A DNA stretch of 64,000 bases, taken from CAIKMD01 sp963729935. Lineage in GTDB: Bacteria > Pseudomonadota > Alphaproteobacteria > ATCC43930 > CGMCC-115725. Location: assembly GCA_963729935.1 (NCBI GenBank), contig CAVSPW010000012.1:1-64000 (forward strand), written 5' to 3'. Positions 16,835-24,601 of the stretch are shown piece by piece. The position numbers were made by a program, and so were the translations under genes. Position 1 is the stretch's first letter, and the number at the start of each line of letters is the position of its first letter. The notes below the pieces were generated by a model. The model was not told the DNA's origin and did no database searches. It saw only the letters and a program-made list of their open reading frames with translations.

Positions 16835-17791
16835 ATGCCCGCCCCGCATCGCATCGACACGCATCATCACATCCTGCCGCCCGAATGGCTGGCCGAAGAG
16901 CGCGAGCGCATCCTCGCCGACGCGCAGGCGATCCCGGTCGAGCAGCAGCTCGCCTGGACGCCCGCGGGCGCGATCGAGGCGATGGACGCCGCCGGAACCG
17001 CCACCGCGATCATTTCGGTCTCGACGCCCGGCGTGTGGTTCGGCAATGCCGAGCAGGCCAAGCGCCTGGCGCGGATCGTCAACGAATATGGCGCGCAGAT
17101 GTGCCGCGATCACAAGGGCCGCTTCGGCATGTTCGCGGCGCTCCCCTTCCCCGATGTCGAGGCGAGCCTCAAGGAGATCGCGTATGCGCTCGATGTGCTG
17201 AAGCTCGACGGGATCGGACTCCTGACCTCCTATGGCGATACCTGGCCGGGAAACCCGAAATACGCGCCTATCTTCGACGAGCTGAACCGGCGCAAGTCGG
17301 TGGTCTATTTCCACCCGACCGCGCCCACCTGCTGCGCCCATCTCGTTCCCGGCATCTCGACCGCGGCGATCGAGTTCCCGACCGACAGCACGCGCTGCAT
17401 CACCGATCTTCTCTATAGCGGCACGTTCACGCGCTGCGCCGATATCCGCTTCATCTTCTCGCATGGCGGCGGGACCCTGCCGATGCTGGCGGGGCGCATC
17501 GCGGGCTCGCTGACGCGGCCTTTCGCGCGCGAAGCGGCGGCGCGCAACCCCAAGGGCGCGATGCACGAATTCCGCAAGCTCTATTACGACGTGGCGAGCG
17601 TCACCAACCCGACGGCGATGGGCGCGCTGTTGAGCCTGGCGCCGATTACGCAGATCTTGCTGGGCTCCGATTATCCGTTCTGGGGCGCGGATACCTTCGC
17701 CAAGCAGCTCCGTGAACTCGATCTGAAGGCCGAGCAGCTCGCCGCGATCGAGCGCGGCAACGGCGCGCGGCTTTTCCCTCAATTCGCCTGA
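16835..17791 (+). CDS. ACMSD-type amidohydrolase (second copy)
   Basis: 318-residue amidohydrolase-2 family protein. Metal-site motifs are DTHHHI (residues 8-13), YFHP, SHGGG and GSDYPF. Start ATG 16835 has AAGGAG with a 6-base spacer. It is close to the protein at 3157-4116: both have an RFGMF segment, DVLK, a Cys pair before LVPG and an EF or EY-TD-TR stretch, so they are paralogues of recent common origin. Here it belongs to the LLM/GMC operon, where a decarboxylation or hydrolysis of a carboxylated intermediate is expected. Confidence 0.9.
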   Translation: MPAPHRIDTHHHILPPEWLAEERERILADAQAIPVEQQLAWTPAGAIEAMDAAGTATAIISVSTPGVWFGNAEQAKRLARIVNEYGAQMCRDHKGRFGMFAALPFPDVEASLKEIAYALDVLKLDGIGLLTSYGDTWPGNPKYAPIFDELNRRKSVVYFHPTAPTCCAHLVPGISTAAIEFPTDSTRCITDLLYSGTFTRCADIRFIFSHGGGTLPMLAGRIAGSLTRPFAREAAARNPKGAMHEFRKLYYDVASVTNPTAMGALLSLAPITQILLGSDYPFWGADTFAKQLRELDLKAEQLAAIERGNGARLFPQFA

Positions 17792-17798
17792 GCGCGCC

Positions 17799-18311
17799 AT
17801 GGCCGAGAATAAATCCGCGTTTCCGCCGATCCGCCGCGTCGTCACCGGCCATGACGCGAAGGGCATCGCCAAGGTGCTGTGGGAAGACAATGCCGGCAAC
17901 GCCAAGCCGCCGCGCCACGGCGTGGTCTCGACCCTCGTCTGGTGCAGCGAGGCGACGCCGGTCGATATTTCGATGGGCGAGAAAATCGAGGATATGGGCG
18001 CGCGCATCCTCGGCACGGCGCCGCCGCCCAAGGGCACGCGATTCTGCGTGATCGATTTTCCAGCCGGCGCGCCCGGCACGATGCACCGCACGGAGACGAT
18101 CGATTACGTGCTGGTGCTCGCAGGCGAAATCGAGATGGACATGGATCAATCGACGGTGAAGCTCAAGGCCGGCGACATTCTCATCCAGCGCGGCACCAAC
18201 CATGCATGGGTCAATCGCAGCGACAAACCCGCGCGCGTCGCCTTCGTGCTGATCGACGCGCAGCCGCTCGGCATCGGCCATGCGATCACGGGTACGGCGA
18301 GTCCGGGCTAA
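17799..18311 (+). CDS. Small single-domain cupin
   Basis: 170-residue cupin. The barrel is in the C-terminal two thirds: FPAGAPGTMHRTETIDYVLVLAGEIE carries the first motif and KAGDILIQRGTNHAWVN the second. The HRTETIDY segment keeps a His and a Glu that can bind metal. It begins 7 bases after the amidohydrolase stop and closes the plus-strand catabolic operon. Similar small cupins near dioxygenases act as isomerases, oxygenases or ligand sensors, so a specific function cannot be given. A hairpin follows it. Confidence 0.85.
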   Translation: MAENKSAFPPIRRVVTGHDAKGIAKVLWEDNAGNAKPPRHGVVSTLVWCSEATPVDISMGEKIEDMGARILGTAPPPKGTRFCVIDFPAGAPGTMHRTETIDYVLVLAGEIEMDMDQSTVKLKAGDILIQRGTNHAWVNRSDKPARVAFVLIDAQPLGIGHAITGTASPG

Positions 18312-18334
18312 GACTCAGCCGTCAAGGCGGACAC

Positions 18335-18353
18335 GGACCGGCCGATCCGGTCC
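18335..18353 (+). terminator. Hairpin after the catabolic operon, probable terminator
   Basis: GGACCGG-CCGAT-CCGGTCC forms a perfect 7-bp stem with a 5-base loop. It is followed by TTGATTT, a weak T-rich tail. It lies 24 bases after the cupin stop and before the cytochrome c gene, so it probably ends the 12.2-18.3 kb operon. Confidence 0.55.
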
Positions 18354-18422
18354 TTGATTTCATGTGAACGCCGGTCTTTGTTGGCATGCGCCATATGAGA
18401 AACCGGCAAACGGGAGAACACG

Positions 18423-18962
18423 ATGCGAACTCTGGCAGTGATCGGCTTTCTTGGCATCGTCGCCGCGATCGGCGCCGGGGTCTATTTCGTCGGCGGGTTC
18501 TATAACGTCTCGGCGGTCGAGCCCGATCCCGGCATCGTCGCCTTTGCGCTCGAACATGTCCGCGAGGCGTCGATCGACCGGCACGCCAAGGACACGCCGC
18601 CTTTCCCGCTCGAGACGCCGGCGGTGGTGCAGGCGGGGGCGCGGGACTTCCTCGCGCGCGGCTGCGCCAATTGCCACGGTGCGCCGGGCGTCAAATGGGC
18701 CAAGTTCTCCGAGGGCTTGCGTCCCGATCCGCCCGATCTCAAGGAGATCGCCAATGAGGCGGACCCGGCCGAGATCTTCTGGGTCGTGAAGAACGGCATC
18801 AACATGACCGGCATGCCGAGCTTTGCCCGCGCCGGCGCCGACGACAAGGAGATCTGGAGCATCACCGCCTTCGTCAAAAAGCTGCCGACGATCTCGGACG
18901 CCGACTTCAAGGCCTGGACCAGCCCCGCGAACCCGCCAGCACCGCCTGCGGCGCAGCCCTGA
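18423..18962 (+). CDS. Membrane-anchored or exported c-type cytochrome
   Basis: 179-residue monohaem cytochrome c. The N-terminus is a hydrophobic signal/anchor segment (residues about 4-26). The haem site CANCH is at residues 81-85 and the probable axial Met is in MTGMPSF. The tail is rich in Pro and Ala. There is no obvious signal peptidase site, so it is likely tethered to the periplasmic face of the inner membrane. It follows the catabolic operon behind a hairpin and probably has its own promoter. It is a candidate electron acceptor for the GMC oxidoreductase or the molybdenum hydroxylase. Confidence 0.9.
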   Translation: MRTLAVIGFLGIVAAIGAGVYFVGGFYNVSAVEPDPGIVAFALEHVREASIDRHAKDTPPFPLETPAVVQAGARDFLARGCANCHGAPGVKWAKFSEGLRPDPPDLKEIANEADPAEIFWVVKNGINMTGMPSFARAGADDKEIWSITAFVKKLPTISDADFKAWTSPANPPAPPAAQP

Positions 18963-18968
18963 CGGACT

Positions 18969-19514
18969 TTAGACCAGCCGCTTGCCTTCGTGGCGCGGCG
19001 GCACGTCGAAGGCGTTCACCATGGCCGAGGTGGTCATGTAGAAGCCGACCGTCGTCACGAGCTCGATGAGACTCTCGAGTCCGAAGGCCTTGAGGGCGCG
19101 GTCGTAGGTCTCGTCGCTCAAGCGCTTGGTCTCGAGGAGCTCGGTGACCGCGTCGTAGACGAGCTTCTCGTCGTGCTTGTCGAAGACCGGCGTTTGATGC
19201 GTCCGAATCGCCTCGACCAGATCCGCGGAAAGCCCGTGCTCGATGCCGGGCGGCACATGCGCGGCAAACACATATTGCGCGTTCCAGTGCCGCGCCACGA
19301 CCAGAACGGCGAGCTCGACGAGCCTTCGCCCAAGCTTGCTCTCAAGCCGCACCGCGTTGCCGAAATAATGCGCGCGTTCGGCGATTTTGGGATGGTGCAT
19401 CCAGGCCAAGAACGGCCCGCCGGGCGAGCCGCTCCTGACCGCGCCGATTTCCTGCCACAGCTTCTTCTGCTCGGGGGTGAGTTGGTCGAAAGCGAGCGCC
19501 GGCAACCGTGCCAT
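18969..19514 (-). CDS. Carboxymuconolactone decarboxylase/AhpD-family protein
   Basis: 181-residue all-helical protein of the CMD/AhpD superfamily. The core segment ELAVLVVARHWNAQYVFAAH matches the family signature, but the redox CxxC pair of true AhpD is missing (WNAQYVF in its place), so peroxidase-reductase activity is not expected. Start ATG 19514 follows GGGAGGA. It begins 15 bases after metF and may be read from the methyl-cycle operon, although its family fits better with the catabolic genes beside it. The function is open: decarboxylase or stress protein. Confidence 0.85.
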   Translation of the reverse strand: MARLPALAFDQLTPEQKKLWQEIGAVRSGSPGGPFLAWMHHPKIAERAHYFGNAVRLESKLGRRLVELAVLVVARHWNAQYVFAAHVPPGIEHGLSADLVEAIRTHQTPVFDKHDEKLVYDAVTELLETKRLSDETYDRALKAFGLESLIELVTTVGFYMTTSAMVNAFDVPPRHEGKRLV

Positions 19515-19529
19515 CTTGTCCTCCCGCGT

Positions 19530-20480
19530 TCAGCGGGCGCGCGATTTCCCCGCGACGCCCGACAGGGCGATGGTCTCGGGTATAGCAGATAGGTTCTGCG
19601 GCGCCATCACATGCGCGCCGGCCACGCCCGGGATCGTCGCCAGCTCCTGGAGGTATTCGGCGCAGAGCTTGATACCTTCTGCCTTGGGATTTTCCGCCTT
19701 GTCGAGCCGCTCGATGATGTCGTCGGCGATGATGGTGCCGAAGAGCTTTTCCCTCATCCAGCGTGCCGAGCGGGCAGAGGGTATGGGGCAGACGCCGATC
19801 AGGATGCGCAGGCGTTGCGCGAGACCTTCCTCAGCCAGGCGCTTCACGTAATTGCGCAGGATCTTCGCATCCATGCAGAATTGCGTCTGGATGAAATCGG
19901 CGCCCGCCTCGATTTTCGCCGCCAAGGATTTGGGCGTCCAGCCCGGCGGCGGGTCCAAGGGCATGTCGGCGGCGCCGAGCACGAAATCGAGCGTGCCCTT
20001 GATCGCCATGCCGGTCGGAAGCTCGTGCGCGCGGCGCATGCGGTCCGCCAGTTGCAGGAGCCCTTGGCTGTTGAGGTCGAAGACCGGCTTGGTCTCGGGC
20101 TGATCGCCCTGCTTCGGGTCGTCGCCGGTGAGGATCAGCACGTTGCGGATGCCGAGCGCGGCAGCGCCGATGAGATCGCTTTCGAGCGCCAGGCGATTGC
20201 GATCGCGGCAGGTCATCTGCACGATCGGCTCGATGCCGTTCTGCAAGAGGAGATGCGCGGCGACGAGGCTCGAAAGATGCGCCTTGGCGCCCGCACCATC
20301 CGTGACGTTGACGGCGGTGGCCACGCCCTTCAGGCGCAGCGCGCGCGACAAGAGATCGGCCGGATCGGCCGAAACCGGCGGCGCGACCTCGGCGGTGACG
20401 ACGAAGGCGCCGCCGCGCAAAGCCTCGACGAGCGCGCCGCCGCCCGCCGGCTTTGCTGGTTCGGCCGCGGCCGGCGTCAT
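19530..20480 (-). CDS. metF: Methylenetetrahydrofolate reductase family protein
   Basis: 316-residue TIM-barrel flavoprotein that would reduce 5,10-methylene-THF to 5-methyl-THF. The strand segments FVVTAEVAPP (with the conserved acidic residue at the barrel start), VNVTDG, PIVQMTCRDRN, NVLILTGDDP, GADFIQTQF and ILIGVCPI are in family order. Length is normal for bacterial MetF, with a short Ala-rich extension at the N-terminus. It starts 19 bases downstream of ahcY on the same strand and completes a set that regenerates the methyl donor for homocysteine. Confidence in the family is high; the electron donor is not evident. Confidence 0.92.
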   Translation of the reverse strand: MTPAAAEPAKPAGGGALVEALRGGAFVVTAEVAPPVSADPADLLSRALRLKGVATAVNVTDGAGAKAHLSSLVAAHLLLQNGIEPIVQMTCRDRNRLALESDLIGAAALGIRNVLILTGDDPKQGDQPETKPVFDLNSQGLLQLADRMRRAHELPTGMAIKGTLDFVLGAADMPLDPPPGWTPKSLAAKIEAGADFIQTQFCMDAKILRNYVKRLAEEGLAQRLRILIGVCPIPSARSARWMREKLFGTIIADDIIERLDKAENPKAEGIKLCAEYLQELATIPGVAGAHVMAPQNLSAIPETIALSGVAGKSRAR

Positions 20481-20499
20481 GGCGCGCCCTTATCGCTTC

Positions 20500-21795
20500 T
20501 CAGTAGCGGTAATGGTCGGGCTTGAAGGGTCCGGCCCGGCCGACATTCAGGTATTTCGCCTGCTCGGGCGTCAGCTGGGTCAACTTGGCGCCGAGCTTGT
20601 CGAGATGGAGGGCGGCCACCTTCTCGTCGAGATGCTTGGGCAGAACATAGACCTTGTTCTCGTATTTGCCCGCATTGGTCCAGAGCTCGATCTGCGCCAG
20701 AACCTGATTGCTGAAGGAGGCGCTCATCACGAAGCTCGGATGGCCGGTGGCGCAGCCGAGATTGACCAGCCGGCCCTTGGCGAGAACGATCAGACGCTTG
20801 CCGTCGGGGAAGACGACCTCGTCGACTTGCGGCTTGACCTCGTCCCATTTGTAATTCTGCAGCGCGCCGATTTGGATCTCGCTGTCGAAATGGCCGATGT
20901 TGCAGACGATGGCGCGGTCTTTCATCATCCGCATGTGGTCGAGGCGGATGACGTCGACATTGCCCGTCGCGGTAACGAAGATGTCGCCCAAAGGCGCGGC
21001 ATCTTCCATGGTCGTCACCTGATAGCCTTCCATCGCCGCCTGCAGCGCGCAGATCGGATCGACCTCGGTCACCATCACGCGCGCGCCCTGGCTGCGCAAG
21101 CTCGCGGACGAGCCCTTGCCGACATCGCCGAAGCCGGCGACCACGGCGATCTTGCCGGCGAGCATCACGTCGGTCGCGCGCTTGATGCCGTCGACCAGGC
21201 TCTCGCGGCAGCCATAGAGATTGTCGAATTTCGACTTGGTGACGCTGTCATTGACGTTGATCGCCGGCACTTTGAGCTTGCCGGCCTTCATCATCTCATA
21301 GAGACGGTGCACGCCGGTGGTGGTCTCTTCCGAGACGCCGCGGATATCCTTCAAGAGCTCGGGGTATTTTTCATGGATAATTCGCGTGGCGTCGCCGCCA
21401 TCGTCCAAAATCATATTGGGCTTCCAGCCATTGGGGCCCTTGAGCGTCTGCTCGATGCACCATTCATATTCGGTTTCGGTCTCGCCCTTCCAGGCGAAGA
21501 CCGGCACGCCCGTCGCGGCGATCGCCGAGGCGGCCTGATCCTGGGTCGAGAAGATGTTGCACGAACTCCAGCGCACCGTGGCGCCGAGCTCGGTCAGGGT
21601 CTCGATCAGCACCGCGGTCTGGATCGTCATGTGCAGGCAGCCGACGATGCGCGCGCCCTTCAAGGGCTTCTGATGGCCGAATTCGGTCCTCAGCGCCATC
21701 AACCCGGGCATCTCGGTTTCGGCGATGTTGATTTCCTTGCGGCCCCATTCGGCGAGCGCGATGTCCTTGACCTTATAGTCAGCCGACGCCGCCAT
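20500..21795 (-). CDS. ahcY: Adenosylhomocysteinase
   Basis: 431-residue S-adenosylhomocysteine hydrolase, which splits SAH into adenosine and homocysteine. The NAD-binding site reads VAGFGDVGKGSSA, the substrate region has LDDGGDAT, and the protein ends with the family's invariant PDHYRY. Other signatures are VKDIALAEWGRKEI at the N-terminus and INVNDSVTKSKFDN. It lies one base after metK, with GGGAGC before ATG 21795 as the ribosome binding site. It supplies homocysteine to the remethylation enzymes encoded at either end of the cluster. Confidence 0.98.
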   Translation of the reverse strand: MAASADYKVKDIALAEWGRKEINIAETEMPGLMALRTEFGHQKPLKGARIVGCLHMTIQTAVLIETLTELGATVRWSSCNIFSTQDQAASAIAATGVPVFAWKGETETEYEWCIEQTLKGPNGWKPNMILDDGGDATRIIHEKYPELLKDIRGVSEETTTGVHRLYEMMKAGKLKVPAINVNDSVTKSKFDNLYGCRESLVDGIKRATDVMLAGKIAVVAGFGDVGKGSSASLRSQGARVMVTEVDPICALQAAMEGYQVTTMEDAAPLGDIFVTATGNVDVIRLDHMRMMKDRAIVCNIGHFDSEIQIGALQNYKWDEVKPQVDEVVFPDGKRLIVLAKGRLVNLGCATGHPSFVMSASFSNQVLAQIELWTNAGKYENKVYVLPKHLDEKVAALHLDKLGAKLTQLTPEQAKYLNVGRAGPFKPDHYRY

Positions 21796-21796
21796 C

Positions 21797-22963
21797 TCAG
21801 AATGCTCCCTTCAATGCTTGTGCGATATCGGTCTTTTCCCACGAAAAGCCGCCATCGGCCTCGGGCGTGCGCCCGAAATGCCCGTAGGACGCCGTGCGCG
21901 TGTAGATCGGCTTGTTGAGCCCGAGACGCGTGCGAATGCCCCGCGGGCTCAAATCGACCATCTCTTGAATGACGCGCGAGAGCTTTTCCTCGTCCACCTG
22001 GCCGGTGCCGTCGGTGTTGATGTAGACCGACAGCGGACGCGACACGCCGATCGCGTAAGAGAGCTGAATCGTGCAGCGCTCGGCGAGCCCGGCCGCGACC
22101 ACGTTCTTGGCGACATAGCGCGCGGCATAAGCCGCCGACCGGTCGACCTTGCTCGGGTCCTTGCCGGAAAAAGCGCCGCCGCCATGAGGGGCCGCGCCGC
22201 CATAGGTGTCGACGATGATCTTGCGTCCGGTCAAGCCGCAATCGCCGTCCGGGCCGCCGATCACGAAGCGCCCGGTCGGATTGACGTAGAACTGATCCTC
22301 GGGACACATCCAGCCCTTGGGCAGGATTTTAAGAACGTGCGGGCGCACGATCTCGCGCACCTCCTCCTGCCCGACCTTTTCGGAATGCTGGGTCGAGACC
22401 ACGACCGAGGTCGCGCGAACCGGCTTGCCCGCGACATATTGCAACGTCACCTGGCTCTTGGCGTCGGGGCCCAATTCGGGGGTGGAGCCGCTGTGCCGCG
22501 CATCGGCCATCGATTTCAGAATCTGATGCGCGAATTGGATCGGCGCCGGCATCAACTCCGCGGTCTCGCGGCAGGCATAACCGAACATGATGCCCTGGTC
22601 GCCCGCGCCCTCATCCTTGTTGCCGGCGGCATCGACGCCTTGGGCGATGTCGACCGATTGCTTGTGGATCAGGCACTCGATCTCGCAATGGCGCCAATGG
22701 AAGCCTTCCTGCTCGTAGCCGATCGCCTTGATGCGCTGGCGCGTCGCCTCGATCAATTGGTCCTTGGTGATCTTGTCGGGACCGCGCACCTCGCCGGCGA
22801 GGACGACGCGGTTGGTTGTCGCCAAGGTCTCGCACGCGACCCGGGCCGCCGGATCGGCGCCCAGGAAGATATCGACAACCGTATCCGAGATCTGGTCGCA
22901 CACCTTGTCCGGGTGGCCTTCGGAGACCGACTCGCTGGTGAAGAGAAAATCGCCTTTGCTCAC
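21797..22963 (-). CDS. metK: S-adenosylmethionine synthetase
   Basis: 388-residue methionine adenosyltransferase. Signatures are FTSESVSEGHPDK at the N-terminus, GAGDQGIMFGYA and GGGAFSGKDPSKVDRS. The preferred start is GTG 22963 (VSKGDFLFTSE) because AGGAGT lies 7 bases upstream. A longer frame from 22990 would read through that site and has no signal of its own. The gene follows the HTH/methyltransferase-like gene almost without a gap and precedes ahcY by one base. It makes SAM for the activated methyl cycle encoded here. Confidence 0.98.
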   Translation of the reverse strand: MSKGDFLFTSESVSEGHPDKVCDQISDTVVDIFLGADPAARVACETLATTNRVVLAGEVRGPDKITKDQLIEATRQRIKAIGYEQEGFHWRHCEIECLIHKQSVDIAQGVDAAGNKDEGAGDQGIMFGYACRETAELMPAPIQFAHQILKSMADARHSGSTPELGPDAKSQVTLQYVAGKPVRATSVVVSTQHSEKVGQEEVREIVRPHVLKILPKGWMCPEDQFYVNPTGRFVIGGPDGDCGLTGRKIIVDTYGGAAPHGGGAFSGKDPSKVDRSAAYAARYVAKNVVAAGLAERCTIQLSYAIGVSRPLSVYINTDGTGQVDEEKLSRVIQEMVDLSPRGIRTRLGLNKPIYTRTASYGHFGRTPEADGGFSWEKTDIAQALKGAF

Positions 22964-22976
22964 CGTTTGAACTCCT

Positions 22977-23004
22977 GTCTTTCGGGTCACGTCTTTCGGG
23001 TCAC
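22977..23004. repeat. Perfect 14-bp tandem duplication at the metK leader
   Basis: GTCTTTCGGGTCAC occurs twice in direct succession (22977-22990 and 22991-23004). The second copy contains the stop codon of the upstream gene and the first lies just ahead of the metK ribosome binding site. It looks like a recent slippage duplication at this junction. Confidence 0.9.
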
Positions 23005-24440
23005 GCCGAATCCCGCTTGCGCGAGATCACATAGGATTCGTCCCAGAACCACAAGCCGCCGTGTTTCTGCAACACTTCCTTCGTCGCTTCAAGATAGGCA
23101 TTGGCGTTGATCGCCTGCGACAGCCGCTGATCTTCGATCTGGGCCACGTAGATGGCGGCATTCCACGCGGCAAACAGGGTCGAAGTGCCGATCGTCTCGC
23201 TGATTTCGCTCGGCAGCGTGTGCATCGCATAGCGGAAGAGCGAGCGCGCATCCGAATAAGCGTTGAAATTGAGGTCCCGCCCGGCGCTGCCCAGCTCCGC
23301 CTTGGCGGCACGCAGCAATTGATGCCGGTCGGTCGTGAAGGGGTTTTCGCCGGGCCAGATCTTTTGGATGATCTCGAGCCCCGGGTCCTGCCCGTGCGAA
23401 TGGATGCCGATCATCCTGCCGCCCGGCGCCAAGCTGCGCGCCAAAGGCGCCACCACTTTCGCCGCCTTGAATTCCACCGACGCGCGGGCACGATAGGGCT
23501 GCGAGGCGATGACGAGATCATAATCGGCGCGCGCAGCGCCGCGGCGCGGACGCATCTGATCCAGAAGGAATTTATAATCCTCGCGGTAGAGCACAAGCAC
23601 GACCGGCTTTTCGTAGATCGGATTGCCGGTAGCCTTGCTCACCTTGGCGCGCCAATTCTGCGCCAGGAAGGTTTGCATCTCGGTGATTTGGGTCTCGAAT
23701 TCGTGCGCCGTGCTGCCGACGAGACTCTGCTCGTGCCAGACCAGGCTGGTCGCCGCGGTCACCGAATTCGGGGTCAGCCAGGGCGCTTCGGAATAATACA
23801 TGTTGGTCAGCACCAGCACGGAGGCCGGGTGCTCGTAGAAGCGATCGGGCATTTTCTCGAGGGTGAGACGCACATCCTCGAGACTGATTTCTTTGCCGAC
23901 GATGTAGAAGGGCACGGTCGGAAACCGCTCATGCATCGAGCGCATCACGCGCGTCAGCACGGTGCCATCGCCGACGCCGGCGTCGAAAATGCGCAAGCCC
24001 GGCGGATGCGGGTGGATATTGGCGAGTTCCATCGCGACGCGATCGGCGACGACCCATTTCTCGCTGCAGGTATTGACGAACAACAGGTATTTTTGCCGGT
24101 TGTCGTAGAAACGGAAATTCTTGTCGGTCGGCTCCGTTCCGACCGCGGCCGGCTCGGACGGCCGAAATGGCGCAGGCATCGTGGCCTCCTCGTGAGGCAC
24201 CGGCACCCGCGGGCGCCGTGCATTCCCTTCCGTTTCTCTCTGGCGCGTCATGAAAGCGCGCACGCGCTCGACCGTCTTCCCACGGACCCGCCCCCCGAAC
24301 CGCAATCGACTGACCAGCTTTCCATCATTGACGGCGAGCCGGCCGAAGGTCGATTCGGCCATTCCGACGCGCCGGCAATATCCCGCAATTTCTTGCAGGA
24401 GCGCTTCGCTCTCCAAGGCCTTCACTCCCTCTCGGCTCAC
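23001..24440 (-). CDS. HTH-like N-terminus joined to SAM-methyltransferase-like protein
   Basis: 479 codons in one frame. Residues 1-70 look like a small DNA-binding helical domain: ALLQEIAGYCRRVGMAESTF and the following GRLAVNDGKLVSRL resemble short HTH proteins often found upstream of metK in alphaproteobacteria. From Met88 (ATG 24179, with GAGGAGG upstream) a second module begins. It has a class-I methyltransferase motif I, IFDAGVGDG at about 151-159, then a long conserved-looking domain that I cannot name. The second module may be made separately from its own start. GTG 24440 is the furthest start; a TTG at 24416 with GAGGGAG upstream is an alternative. It is co-transcribed with metK, suggesting a link to SAM supply. 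Confidence 0.72.
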   Translation of the reverse strand: MSREGVKALESEALLQEIAGYCRRVGMAESTFGRLAVNDGKLVSRLRFGGRVRGKTVERVRAFMTRQRETEGNARRPRVPVPHEEATMPAPFRPSEPAAVGTEPTDKNFRFYDNRQKYLLFVNTCSEKWVVADRVAMELANIHPHPPGLRIFDAGVGDGTVLTRVMRSMHERFPTVPFYIVGKEISLEDVRLTLEKMPDRFYEHPASVLVLTNMYYSEAPWLTPNSVTAATSLVWHEQSLVGSTAHEFETQITEMQTFLAQNWRAKVSKATGNPIYEKPVVLVLYREDYKFLLDQMRPRRGAARADYDLVIASQPYRARASVEFKAAKVVAPLARSLAPGGRMIGIHSHGQDPGLEIIQKIWPGENPFTTDRHQLLRAAKAELGSAGRDLNFNAYSDARSLFRYAMHTLPSEISETIGTSTLFAAWNAAIYVAQIEDQRLSQAINANAYLEATKEVLQKHGGLWFWDESYVISRKRDSA

Positions 24441-24490
24441 TAATCGCGAGCGCTATACGACGCCAGAGCGAGGCAAAAAAATCAACCTAA

Positions 24491-24592
24491 AATTTGCCCA
24501 TTCTACTAGTGGGAATTATGTTGGGCGTAACTTTGCGTTAACTACGCGATAATTCTCTATTTTTGCTGGATTTTGGGCAAAAATTTCGCCCA
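24491..24592. promoter_or_regulatory. AT-rich promoter region with repeated TGGGC half-sites
   Basis: The 160-base gap before the HTH/methyltransferase-metK-ahcY-metF run is markedly AT-rich. TGGGC followed by A/G and A/T-rich bases occurs at 24491-24500 (reverse), 24522-24530 and 24574-24592. The last forms a near-perfect 19-bp palindrome, TGGGC-N9-GCCCA with AAA/TTT symmetry inside. These look like binding sites for one regulator, possibly the HTH module encoded just downstream. Confidence 0.5.
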
Positions 24593-24601
24593 CTTTCGGA
24601 C

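Noticed and set aside
24441..24601. SAM- or SAH-sensing riboswitch before the metK cluster
   Set aside because: The gap is very AT-rich with short palindromes and shows no compact, GC-stemmed pseudoknot or RBS-sequestering structure that I could see. A covariance-model search would settle it.
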